From Candidatus Firestoneibacteriota bacterium (GTDB taxonomy: Bacteria; Oederibacteriota; Muellerivitia; Muellerivitales; Muellerivitaceae): 33,013 bases of DNA. The DNA lies in NCBI GenBank assembly GCA_013286205.1, contig JABDGD010000023.1:1-33013 (forward strand), written 5' to 3'. How positions within the stretch are numbered: position 1 is the stretch's first letter; each line of letters opens with the position of its first letter. This document shows positions 8,367-15,767 of this stretch, piece after piece. The translations under genes were made by a program, and so were the position numbers. Under the pieces are notes generated by a model that saw only the letters and a list, made by a program, of their open reading frames with translations, was not told where the DNA came from and did not search any database.

Positions 8367-9080
8367 TTACCCTTTGGCCAATTCCGCTTCTAAATTCATA
8401 AGTAATGGACTTTTACTGATTAGAAACTCATCCGTAAACACTCGTTCTTTGAACGAAGGATCAATTTGAATGGCTGAAGCGAAATCCTGTAATGGTTGAC
8501 CTTGTTCCAAAACCACACCATACCAACCCCTTAAGTAAAGCGCCCATGCGTGGGTATCGTCTACTTTGATAGCTTTTTCAACCCATTCAAAGGCCGTTTG
8601 TGATTGGTTCAATTTCCAAGCGACATGACTCAAATGACATAAACCAGTTGCCTTTAAATGAATAATATTAGTTTCAGGCGCCTTTGAAATAAGTTCTGTC
8701 AATAAAACTAAGGTATCAGCGCGATTCAACTCTTCCGCGCAATAACAAGTCTGATCAAAAATTTGCCACCACATAAAGTCATGAACTAATAAAAAAACAT
8801 TAGACTTTTGACGTCTTGACCAACTCGAAAGCTGTTCTAAGCCGTAACGGTAACCTTCTTCGTACTTCTTGTCATCGTATAGTTTGCTAAGGTGACCTAC
8901 GTTCGCTCCAGGCATCTGCTTTATAATTCTTTTAAACGGATAAAGGATGATAAACAACACCCAACGAAATACTTTGAAAACCCATGGCCATCGTTGTCCT
9001 ACGAGGATTTTGAAAACAAAAGGAAGTTCTACTGGCTCAAGCGCATCTTTATAGTTTGATTTTTTTATTTCTGATTCCAC
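8367..9080 (-). CDS. TPR-like protein with an N-terminal hydrophobic segment
   Basis: A 237-residue protein of unknown function. A hydrophobic stretch at about 35-55 (WVFKVFRWVLFIILYPFKRI) could be a membrane anchor. The rest is helical with tetratricopeptide-like units, for example ATGLCHLSHVAWKLNQSQTA and AWALYLRGWYGVVLEQGQPL, followed by DPSF. Translation probably starts at GTG 9080 behind a weak GGG-rich site. It lies in the same AT-rich, same-strand group as the PIN gene. Confidence 0.65.
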   Translation of the reverse strand: MESEIKKSNYKDALEPVELPFVFKILVGQRWPWVFKVFRWVLFIILYPFKRIIKQMPGANVGHLSKLYDDKKYEEGYRYGLEQLSSWSRRQKSNVFLLVHDFMWWQIFDQTCYCAEELNRADTLVLLTELISKAPETNIIHLKATGLCHLSHVAWKLNQSQTAFEWVEKAIKVDDTHAWALYLRGWYGVVLEQGQPLQDFASAIQIDPSFKERVFTDEFLISKSPLLMNLEAELAKG

Positions 9081-9124
9081 TTCAAACCCTACCCTTTCAT
9101 CATCAACGCCGTGACAGAACCTTT

Positions 9125-9475
9125 TTATATTTTTTCAAAATATCTCAAAACCACGTAAACAACCCCCACCACAGTGACAATGATGCCTAATCGAATTCCA
9201 GCACCTCGACCACGGTTTATGGCTGCCTGCACCTCAGTATCCGAGGACTTGGAATCCAAAGACGCGGTATATTTCTTTTTCCACGAATACCGATAGCACA
9301 ACCAGGCTATCGTAATGCCCGCCAAATAAACGACCCGGATGACATTGGAAACAGTGCTTTCATTCGGTGAATGCGAGCTTATCAAATCAAAAAGGTACAA
9401 AAGGAAATCAGTGACGTAAGACTCGGTGAGAATCAGAAAAACATATACAAAAGTGACGATCAAAAATAATTTCAC
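9125..9475 (-). CDS. Hypothetical small membrane protein
   Basis: A 116-residue protein of no recognised family. Hydrophobic spans are visible at the N-terminus (FLIVTFVYVFLILTESYV), in the middle (VIRVVYLAGITIAWLCY) and near the C-terminus (GIIVTVVGVVYVVLRYF), suggesting three membrane passes. Translation likely starts at GTG 9475 preceded by GAGGATAGGA. It is probably co-transcribed with the exported protein upstream. Confidence 0.6.
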   Translation of the reverse strand: MKLFLIVTFVYVFLILTESYVTDFLLYLFDLISSHSPNESTVSNVIRVVYLAGITIAWLCYRYSWKKKYTASLDSKSSDTEVQAAINRGRGAGIRLGIIVTVVGVVYVVLRYFEKI

Positions 9476-9498
9476 CGGTCCTATCCTCGTTCATTGCG

Positions 9499-10476
9499 TT
9501 AATTAAGTGGGTGCCATTTATACAATTTTGCTCCATCCAACTGACAATCGAGCCAATAAATATTCCCATCTCCATCAACAACGCCTTGATTTAAATCATC
9601 GTAAGCGACCGGCTCAATGGGGCTAATATCGATGGGAATGACCGACACCAACTCTCCCGTTTTCGAGTAAACATAAAAATCTTCGGAAGACGAAACCTCT
9701 CCATGTTTTTCCTGAAAACTGACAAACAAAACTATTCGCCCTGCTTTATCCACACCAATAAATTTGAACCATGTATAAAGTTCATCTTTTTTCGGAATCG
9801 CAATTCTTATTTCGTTTTTCAATTCCAGATTAGACTTTGAGAGCTTAATAAAGTCTTTCACTTTGTCAGTTTTTATCACCAAAGTTCTTTTATCGCGTTT
9901 TTCTTCCTCGGTTAAGTCCACGCCATAAAACAAATCCGGAGCGATAACCTCGTTTGGTTTCAGCTCATGGCTGTCCTTAGTTTCGAAAATAACTCTTCTA
10001 TCTTTTCCTTGATTTTCATAAGCGTAGAACTTCCCATTTCTCACAAAAGACGCTTTTTGTCGTTCGTACTCTGTTTTACTTCCATCAGCATGTACACGAT
10101 AAATCTTTTTAGGATCACCAAAATAAACACTTCCATCCCCATCCATCCACAAATCAAAGCCGTGAGAAAAACTGATGGGTATAACAACAGACCTTAAAAA
10201 AATTCCATCAGACGAAAAGACCTCTATTCCATTTCCAGGATCTTGAAAATATAAGTTTTTTTCGCCATCAACGCCAAAGAGCATGGAGCAAATCATCGTG
10301 TTCTTCATCAAGCCAAACTCACTAGTTTTATGCTTTAGAGATCCGTCCGCCCAGTTAAAAGAAGCAATCTCTTTTTTCTCGTAATTGATTCCATCGTCAG
10401 TTGTTGTTGAAAAAGCTGGGATTGCAGGAAGAAACAAACTCAGAAAAAGAAGTACCGCTAGATGACCATAAAACAT
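9499..10476 (-). CDS. Exported beta-propeller-like protein, unknown function
   Basis: About 325 residues. I place the start at ATG 10476 because a near-perfect AGGAGGT lies 3 nt upstream and the next residues form a signal peptide (MFYGHLAVLLFLSLFLPAIP, cleavage near AFS). The open frame extends to 10554 but without a good site. The mature part has repeated Gly-Asp-Gly strand motifs (DLWMDGDGSVYFGDPKKIYR, GVVDGDGNIYWLD) like NHL/6-bladed propellers. Its substrate is unknown. It is functionally reminiscent of the NHL lipoprotein at 12330 but not an obvious paralogue. Confidence 0.65.
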   Translation of the reverse strand: MFYGHLAVLLFLSLFLPAIPAFSTTTDDGINYEKKEIASFNWADGSLKHKTSEFGLMKNTMICSMLFGVDGEKNLYFQDPGNGIEVFSSDGIFLRSVVIPISFSHGFDLWMDGDGSVYFGDPKKIYRVHADGSKTEYERQKASFVRNGKFYAYENQGKDRRVIFETKDSHELKPNEVIAPDLFYGVDLTEEEKRDKRTLVIKTDKVKDFIKLSKSNLELKNEIRIAIPKKDELYTWFKFIGVDKAGRIVLFVSFQEKHGEVSSSEDFYVYSKTGELVSVIPIDISPIEPVAYDDLNQGVVDGDGNIYWLDCQLDGAKLYKWHPLN

Positions 10477-10595
10477 AAGACCTCCTAAAAACATTAAAAC
10501 GCTAAGATATCCTGCCAATTCTACCTCAGTCTTTTTAGGCAGTTTGCATGACATTTTTTGGTTGTAACCGCCCTAGTGCCTCTTTTAAAATTCCG

Positions 10596-10628
10596 CCCTC
10601 CCTACGCAAAATCGCTTCGGGAGGTAGG
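10596..10628. repeat. Short inverted repeat upstream of the ParB-like gene
   Basis: CCTCCC (10597-10602) pairs with GGGAGG (10619-10624), and CCTAC (10601-10605) can alternatively pair with GTAGG (10624-10628). It lies 28 bp before the ParB-like GTG start and just upstream of its AAGGAG. It could be a leader hairpin or protein site. No function is established. Confidence 0.5.
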
Positions 10629-10655
10629 CCAAAATACCGATAAAAGGAGCCCGTT

Positions 10656-11795
10656 GTGCCCGAGACCTCGACTATCCAAACCATCCCCTTAGCTGCCATT
10701 AAGCCGAATCCCCATAACCCGCGCCGGGTCATTACCGACCAGATGGTCGATAACATGGCAGCTTCCTTGAAATCCGCCGGTCTCAAGAACCCTATCAAAG
10801 TCACCGCCCATACCGACGGAACCTACCAGGTGCTCAGTGGGCATATTCGCTTGGCTGGGGCCCAAAAGGCGGGGTTAGAAAGCCTTCCGGCGCTGGTTTT
10901 GAGCCTTACCCCGGAAGAAGCCTTGTTGGAAGCCATTCTGGACAACCAGGGCCAGCCCATGAGCTGGTTAGAGACCTATATGGCCGCCGAAAGCCTGTTA
11001 AAAGCCAATCCGGAACTAACCCAAAAGGAAGTGGCTGCCCGTTTGGGGCTCGACCCAGCCTATGCCAGCCGAGGAGTTAAGCTGCTTAAAGTCCTAACCG
11101 ACCCATCTCGGGGATTAATTCTTGAGAATCTCAAGAATCCAACCGGCTATAAACCTTCAGAAAACGCTGTTTTCGCCCTTACCGAGCTGGATGACCCCCA
11201 AAGGGTCGAGGAAGCCCTTAAGGTCGTCATCGCCAAGGGCCTCACCGCGCCTCAAACCAAGAAGCTGGTCGAGACGATAAAGGGCGGTACTCCCGCTGAA
11301 GCCCACGTGCCGGTTAAAGCCACGCCTAAACCCAAATCAACAGCAACAACCCCGGCCCCCAAGGCGGCACCTGCCCCAGTTCAGGTGCCCACCCAGATGA
11401 GCGAAGCCGAAACCCTAGCCTGGAACACTGCCGCCGGAATATCCGTGATCACCCAGATTAAAGCCAAGATCAAAAAAAGCGAAAGACCGAGCATCTTCGA
11501 AGCCCTGCTTTTGACCGGGCATACGCTTTGGAAGATCACTGAATGGCTATTGAAGCATACCTATCACATCGTCAAAACGGTCACCAAGGTGGTTTGGAAG
11601 CTGTTTAAAGAATCGATGAAATCGACTTTCAAGGCTTTGGGCCCCACCGTTTACCGCGTGACCCGCACGTTATTGGGAATAGCTTTTTTGGCAGTCTGCG
11701 CTTATGTGGCCTGGGATAGTTACGCCCATGGGTTTCATCCTTGGCACGCGTTGAGCACGCTATTCACGTTAGTGGTCGCTTTAGTTCGCGGGTAA
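10656..11795 (+). CDS. ParB-like protein with C-terminal membrane segment
   Basis: A 379-residue protein. The N-terminal ParB/sulfiredoxin-fold domain (about 8-105) shows IPLAAIKPNPHNPRR, then LSGHIRLAGAQKAG, a degenerate version of the canonical GERR-type nucleotide box, then ILDNQGQPMSWLE. An HTH follows (about 120-145, LTQKEVAARLGLDPAYASRG). A Pro/Ala/Lys-rich linker spans about 212-250. The C-terminus is not the usual ParB dimerisation domain. It has basic helices at about 280-335, then hydrophobic LLGIAFLAVCAYVAW (339-353) and a second hydrophobic stretch ending at 377. GTG start with AAGGAG six bases upstream. No ParA gene is adjacent. It may be a membrane-tethered DNA-binding protein, which is inference. 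Confidence 0.85.
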   Translation: MPETSTIQTIPLAAIKPNPHNPRRVITDQMVDNMAASLKSAGLKNPIKVTAHTDGTYQVLSGHIRLAGAQKAGLESLPALVLSLTPEEALLEAILDNQGQPMSWLETYMAAESLLKANPELTQKEVAARLGLDPAYASRGVKLLKVLTDPSRGLILENLKNPTGYKPSENAVFALTELDDPQRVEEALKVVIAKGLTAPQTKKLVETIKGGTPAEAHVPVKATPKPKSTATTPAPKAAPAPVQVPTQMSEAETLAWNTAAGISVITQIKAKIKKSERPSIFEALLLTGHTLWKITEWLLKHTYHIVKTVTKVVWKLFKESMKSTFKALGPTVYRVTRTLLGIAFLAVCAYVAWDSYAHGFHPWHALSTLFTLVVALVRG

Positions 11796-11802
11796 ATTGG
11801 GC

Positions 11803-11830
11803 GAATTTTGAATTCTCAATTATGAATTGA
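11803..11830. repeat. Single arm of AATTCTCAATT-word repeat family
   Basis: GAATTTTGAATTCTCAATTA followed by TGAATTGA lies 8 bp after the ParB-like stop. It shares words with both arms of the inverted repeat at 18613-18750. Only one arm is visible here. Confidence 0.6.
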
Positions 11831-11884
11831 AAGCAATGGAGCTTAGTATTACGGGGTCTGCTAAATCGCTAGATCAAGGCGCGA

Positions 11885-12259
11885 ATGAACTTTAAAACGA
11901 TTCTGGTTTACCTGGTTCTGATGGTCTATTTCATTATTTTCCTAGTCACCGGAGCTATTCCCGGCGGCAAGGTGAGTCGCGCCATTCTTTACCGAAATCA
12001 AAATCCGGCGGGTTATTGGACGATCATGACTCTTTTCGCGATTGGGATTGTCTTTTTCGCCGCGATTGACAACTCCAAATCATTTCAAGATTTTTTCTAT
12101 AATCGTCTTTTAAAAAATTTGAAAACAAAAAATCATCAAAGCAAACCTAGTCGAAATTTCAGTGTGGTGATGGACGTTTTACTCTTTGTCTTCTTGGCCA
12201 TTCTGGCCTTATGCCTTTGGGACAACTACAACCGCCACCTTCCCCTTTTTACTCTGTAG
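11885..12259 (+). CDS. Hypothetical membrane protein, three predicted spans
   Basis: A 124-residue protein, family not recognised. Hydrophobic spans are TILVYLVLMVYFIIFLVTGA (about 5-24), WTIMTLFAIGIVFFAAI (about 45-61) and VVMDVLLFVFLAILALCLW (about 94-112). A basic loop lies between spans 2 and 3. A weak AAGG precedes the ATG. It follows the ParB-like gene on the same strand after 89 bp and is closed by a terminator at 12269. Confidence 0.6.
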   Translation: MNFKTILVYLVLMVYFIIFLVTGAIPGGKVSRAILYRNQNPAGYWTIMTLFAIGIVFFAAIDNSKSFQDFFYNRLLKNLKTKNHQSKPSRNFSVVMDVLLFVFLAILALCLWDNYNRHLPLFTL

Positions 12260-12268
12260 AGAAAAACA

Positions 12269-12298
12269 AAAAGGCCTCTCTGGATAGAGAAGCCTTTT
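12269..12298. terminator. Bidirectional intrinsic terminator
   Basis: AAAAGGCCTCTCT and AGAGAAGCCTTTT form a stem with one C-A mismatch around a short GGAT loop, with A/T tracts on both sides. It lies between convergent genes (plus gene ending 12259, minus gene ending 12330) and can serve both. Confidence 0.85.
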
Positions 12299-12329
12299 CA
12301 ATAGTTACCCAAGAATCTTTAGACCTAAA

Positions 12330-13316
12330 TTATTTCGCCACCTTATAAACGTAGCCGTGAAAACTATCCGAAGCGAAAAGATTGCCTGAGCCATCGATCG
12401 CCAGTCCGGTCAGATTTGTGGTGGCAGGAAAGCCGCCGATGGATACGCCCGCGCTGCCCGTGCTGCTGTATTCCCGAATATAGGCGGGGGCGGTTTGCTG
12501 GTTCACGAAAATATTTCCGGATGAGTCAAAGACAAAACCCCAGGGAGAAGTAGTGGAAGCGACATAGGGAATAAAAATAGACGGGCTGGCGCCGGTGGGG
12601 CCGTATTTGATAATAGTGGAATTATTAAAATCCCCGACGTAAACATTGCCGCTGGGGTCCAAGGCCATACAAATGGCGCGCGGCGGATCAAATGAGCCCG
12701 AAGTTGGAAAACTGTTAGCGGTGGGCGTATAGGTTTTCGGATAACTGGAGCCCGTGATGGCGTAGGTCAGAATGGTCACATTAGGATTGGTTTCCTCAAC
12801 CACATAGAGGGTGGTGCCCGCCGAGTTAACCACCGCGTCGGTGGGTTTGGTAAGGCCCGAAAGCGCGACACCAATGTAAACACCAGCAGAATTCAGTACT
12901 TCAATTTGATTGTTGCCATAATCCGATACGTAAAGATATCCACTGGGATCAACGCTGACTTGATTTGGGAAATTGTATTGACCGGTTGTGCTGAAGTAAT
13001 AAGAGGTGTTAATCACATTCACCCCGGCGGTCGTATATTGGTAAATCGTACCAGGGTTGCTTTCGCCTACAAGCCAAAGATTACCGCCCGTGCTCAAGCT
13101 GTCATAAGCGATGCCATAGGGTTGATTGATGACCGTGCTGATCAGTGTAGTGGGCCCAGACGAATATTGCGGGGTGAAGGTAGCGGTGGGTGTGAAAGTG
13201 GCCGAAGACCCGGATGAAGAGGAGGTGGGGCTGTTAGAGGGACCGCAAGAAACCATCACCGACATCAAACCGATTAAGAGCGCCGCCGACAAGGCTCCAC
13301 AAAGCGTTTTCTTCAT
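12330..13316 (-). CDS. NHL-repeat lipoprotein
   Basis: A 328-residue exported protein. The signal peptide MKKTLCGALSAALLIGLMSV ends in MVSC, a lipobox with Cys24 as the likely lipidation site. A Ser/Thr/Pro-rich tether (about 25-55) precedes a propeller of NHL-type blades with recurring units: PNQVSVDPSGYLYVSDYGNN, CMALDPSGNVYVGDFNNST, GFVFDSSGNIFVN and GLAIDGSGNLFASDSFHG. Such propellers usually mediate binding, and the ligand is unknown. GGGGAG lies five bases before the ATG. The gene is divergent from the MocR-type regulator, which may control it. Confidence 0.85.
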   Translation of the reverse strand: MKKTLCGALSAALLIGLMSVMVSCGPSNSPTSSSSGSSATFTPTATFTPQYSSGPTTLISTVINQPYGIAYDSLSTGGNLWLVGESNPGTIYQYTTAGVNVINTSYYFSTTGQYNFPNQVSVDPSGYLYVSDYGNNQIEVLNSAGVYIGVALSGLTKPTDAVVNSAGTTLYVVEETNPNVTILTYAITGSSYPKTYTPTANSFPTSGSFDPPRAICMALDPSGNVYVGDFNNSTIIKYGPTGASPSIFIPYVASTTSPWGFVFDSSGNIFVNQQTAPAYIREYSSTGSAGVSIGGFPATTNLTGLAIDGSGNLFASDSFHGYVYKVAK

Positions 13317-13418
13317 ACATTCTCCCCATGACGTTAATACGGCGCGAGGCCGTTAGTTAGAGTGAAAGTTAACAGCATCCCAAAATAAAACCAGAGACAC
13401 TTCCCCCGAACCCCAACC

Positions 13419-13449
13419 GTTACAGTTAGTTTTCACGGTCATCTGTAAC
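13419..13449. promoter_or_regulatory. Inverted repeat, candidate operator between divergent genes
   Basis: GTTACAG (13419-13425) and CTGTAAC (13443-13449) are perfect 7-bp inverted arms 17 bp apart, so their centres are 24 bp apart. They lie in the 215 bp divergent region between the NHL lipoprotein and the MocR-type regulator. MocR-type proteins often bind paired sites near their own promoter, so autoregulation is possible. Confidence 0.4.
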
Positions 13450-13509
13450 CATTTAAAAACAAACAAACTGTGCTCTTCGAGGCGGAGTCTTTTCTTGTAT
13501 TCTTCGGGG

Positions 13510-13515
13510 TATAAT
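13510..13515 (+). promoter_or_regulatory. Candidate -10 element of the MocR-type gene
   Basis: A perfect TATAAT stands 16 bp before the TTG start at 13532. No good -35 hexamer is seen at 16-18 bp upstream. The transcript leader would be only about 11 nt, just containing the GAGG ribosome site. Confidence 0.4.
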
Positions 13516-13531
13516 CCGTTTCGAGGTTTCA

Positions 13532-14980
13532 TTGACCAACCCAACCCAAAAACTTTATGAAAAAGTCGCCGGACAAATTCTGGGACAGATTCAACAGGGC
13601 GTTCTGCCTTTAGGTAAAAAAGTACCCTCTATCCGGGTTTTTAGCCGCCAGCTGGGGGTGAGCCTTTCTACCGTTATTCACGCCTATCAAATTCTGGAAA
13701 ACCAAAATGTTCTTCAATCCCGCCCCCAGTCGGGCTATTACGTCAACGCCGAAGCGCCCCTGTCGGACCGGGAACCTCGCAAACCACCAACACCGCCCAA
13801 CTTTTCAAAAATCGCCATCAAAAAAGTAGACGAGGGTGAAGTGCCTCATGTCATCGCGGCTTTTTCCGATCCGGATAACGCGGTTCTGAGCTGGGGTTTT
13901 CCCAGCCACGAAATACTGCCATTTAACTCTTTAAAGAAATCTTTAAGCGCGGGCTTTGAAAAGCAGGGATCGGGCGGACAGGTTTACAATTTCCCCCCGG
14001 GCAATCTTCCCCTTCGAATCCAAATCGCGCGGCATTATTTGGAATGCGGGCTGACGCTTTTACCTGATGAGCTTTATTTAGTCAACGGCTGTCTGGACGG
14101 TCTTTTTATTTCTCTGAGCGTCCTCGTGAAGCCCGGCGACACCGTCGCGGTGGAATCCCCTATTTTCCCCGGCATTCTCTACACCATTAACAGCCTCAAA
14201 TTAAAGGCGGTGGAAATTCCGTTGGACCCCCGGCAAGGCATGGACCTGGACGTTTTAAAAAGAGCGATCAGCCGGCACAAAATTAAGGCCGTGATTTCCA
14301 TTCCCAATTTTAATAACCCCATGGGCTGTTTGATGCCCGACGCGAATAAAAAGCTTTTGGTGGACATGCTGGCGAAAAAAGATATTCCTTTAATTGAAAA
14401 CGATATTTACGGCGATCTTTATCTGGGCGAAACCCGGCCAAAACCCGCCAAGGCCTTTGACAAAACGGGCAACGTGATTCTTTGCTCGTCCTTTTCCAAA
14501 AGCCTCTCCGCGGCCCTGAGAGTGGGTTGGATATCCGGCGGGAAATATCACCCCCAATTGATCGCGTATAAATTCATGGTCAATGTGTGCGGTAATCCCG
14601 CCACCGAGGAAGGGCTGGCCAAATTTATGGAAGACGGCCTCTTTAAACGCCACGTTCGTAAATTAAGAAAGTACCTGGCCGACCAGCTGCCCCACTACAC
14701 CCGGGCCATCACCCAATATTTCCCCGAAGGCACCAAATACAGCCGGCCCGCCGGAGGCAGTAATCTTTGGATTGAGTTTCCCCGAAAGGTTAACACTTTC
14801 AGGCTGCATCAAGAGGCCTGGGCCCAAAAAGTCATCCTTTGGACGGGGCCGCTCTTTTCACTTTCCGTCAAAGTGGATAATTGCGCCGTGATTAGTTTCG
14901 CGCACCGCTGGTCTGAAAAACGGGAGCGGGCTTTGAAAACCATAGGCGATCTGGCGAAGAAACAGCTGATGAGAGGGTAG
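13532..14980 (+). CDS. MocR-type GntR/aminotransferase fusion regulator
   Basis: A 482-residue fusion. The N-terminal winged HTH of GntR type (about 5-75) shows LGKKVPSIRVFSRQLGVSLS and TVIHAYQILE. A Pro-rich linker (about 78-92) precedes a fold-type I aminotransferase domain (about 110-478). PLP-site residues are visible: NFNNPMG at 259-265 (usually NPTG type), Asp291 and Tyr293 in NDIYGD, and the Schiff-base lysine Lys323 in SSFSKSLSAALRVGW. MocR regulators sense PLP or amino compounds and control amine, GABA or vitamin B6 genes; the target here is unknown. TTG start with GAGG five bases upstream. A hairpin terminator follows. Confidence 0.93.
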   Translation: MTNPTQKLYEKVAGQILGQIQQGVLPLGKKVPSIRVFSRQLGVSLSTVIHAYQILENQNVLQSRPQSGYYVNAEAPLSDREPRKPPTPPNFSKIAIKKVDEGEVPHVIAAFSDPDNAVLSWGFPSHEILPFNSLKKSLSAGFEKQGSGGQVYNFPPGNLPLRIQIARHYLECGLTLLPDELYLVNGCLDGLFISLSVLVKPGDTVAVESPIFPGILYTINSLKLKAVEIPLDPRQGMDLDVLKRAISRHKIKAVISIPNFNNPMGCLMPDANKKLLVDMLAKKDIPLIENDIYGDLYLGETRPKPAKAFDKTGNVILCSSFSKSLSAALRVGWISGGKYHPQLIAYKFMVNVCGNPATEEGLAKFMEDGLFKRHVRKLRKYLADQLPHYTRAITQYFPEGTKYSRPAGGSNLWIEFPRKVNTFRLHQEAWAQKVILWTGPLFSLSVKVDNCAVISFAHRWSEKRERALKTIGDLAKKQLMRG

Positions 14981-14995
14981 GGAATAAAAAGAGTC

Positions 14996-15028
14996 GGGTA
15001 GGGTTTCCCCCGCCCAACCCTTTGTCTT
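14996..15028 (+). terminator. Probable intrinsic terminator after the MocR-type gene
   Basis: GGGTAGGG pairs with CCCAACCC across a 9-nt loop, with one A-A mismatch, followed by TTTGTCTT. It starts 16 bp after the stop at 14980. Confidence 0.55.
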
Positions 15029-15051
15029 ACTTCCCCGCGATTGACTATGTC

Positions 15052-15204
15052 TTATTTGCTTCTTTTAAAGAATTGAACTTCGCGTTCATGTTTTTTCGCC
15101 GCATCCAGACTGGAAAAAGTACCGAGGTTCCTTGGCTTGCCTGTTTTGGGATTTATTTTCTTCGACATCAACCGGTAACTGCCGTCGCCTAATTTCTTGA
15201 TCAT
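15052..15204 (-). CDS. Small basic protein, 50 residues, Arm/AP2-like fold candidate
   Basis: A 50-residue ORF from the ATG at 15204 with GGAGG seven bases upstream. It begins MIKKLGDGSYRLMSKKINPK, continues TGKPRNLGTFSSLDAAKKHE and ends REVQFFKRSK. The pattern of a Gly-turn strand, a Lys-rich hairpin, a GTF strand and a final helix beginning DAAKKHE matches the three-strand-plus-helix layout of integrase Arm or AP2-like DNA-binding domains. Short proteins of this type are widespread as conserved hypotheticals. A role in DNA binding is inference. It is in its own transcription unit between the MocR terminator and a secreted-protein gene. Confidence 0.75.
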   Translation of the reverse strand: MIKKLGDGSYRLMSKKINPKTGKPRNLGTFSSLDAAKKHEREVQFFKRSK

Positions 15205-15296
15205 GACAAACCTCCTTAACTAAAAACTCAATCTGGCCTCCAAAAGAAGCCTTATTTAAAAACCAGTTTCCGCTGACGAAGGTGTCAACGGGCGAC

Positions 15297-15614
15297 CTAT
15301 TCATTTTCCCCATTCGTGGCGGCGCCACGCGTGGGGGTGCTAGCCGGCGAAACGGAACCGGTGGTCGTGTCGTTCATGCCCTGCGGAGTCTGACCAGTAC
15401 CCGCATTATCAACGTCAATGGAGCTATTACCCGAAGTGGGCGTGCTGGGCATGCTGATCGTTTCTGGCGCCTGGCCCACGGGATATTGTCCGGAAGCGGA
15501 TTGGTTTGAGCCGCTACCGCTCCCTCCACCGCCTTCGATCGCCTGCGCCGTAGAAAAAACCAAAAATGAACTCAGTGAAAAAAGACCCGCCATCACCCAA
15601 TGTTTTGAAATCAT
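15297..15614 (-). CDS. Small secreted Ser/Thr/Gly-rich protein
   Basis: A 105-residue protein with a clear signal peptide (WVMAGLFSLSSFLVFSTAQA, cleavage AQA-IEG at about 25). The mature part is low-complexity: Gly/Ser-rich, then Pro/Thr/Asn-rich with no cysteines and no recognised domain, probably disordered. GGAGGGAACC precedes the ATG. It resembles in composition, though not clearly in sequence, the lipoprotein at 19481. Confidence 0.7.
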   Translation of the reverse strand: MISKHWVMAGLFSLSSFLVFSTAQAIEGGGGSGSGSNQSASGQYPVGQAPETISMPSTPTSGNSSIDVDNAGTGQTPQGMNDTTTGSVSPASTPTRGAATNGENE

Positions 15615-15767
15615 GGTTCCCTCCTCGATCTACCTTAAATTTAAGCAAGGAACGTACCTGTTTAAACCGGCTGATTTCTATGCGAATAGGTTATTTTTAA
15701 AGAGGCCGTCATCTCATTTTAAAAACGTTCTATCGGAATGATAGTTTGCCAGGCTCGATTCGCTAAA

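Noticed and set aside
10535..10804. 89-codon minus-strand frame overlapping the ParB-like start
   Set aside because: It overlaps a well-supported plus gene with good ribosome site and has no domain or ribosome site of its own.
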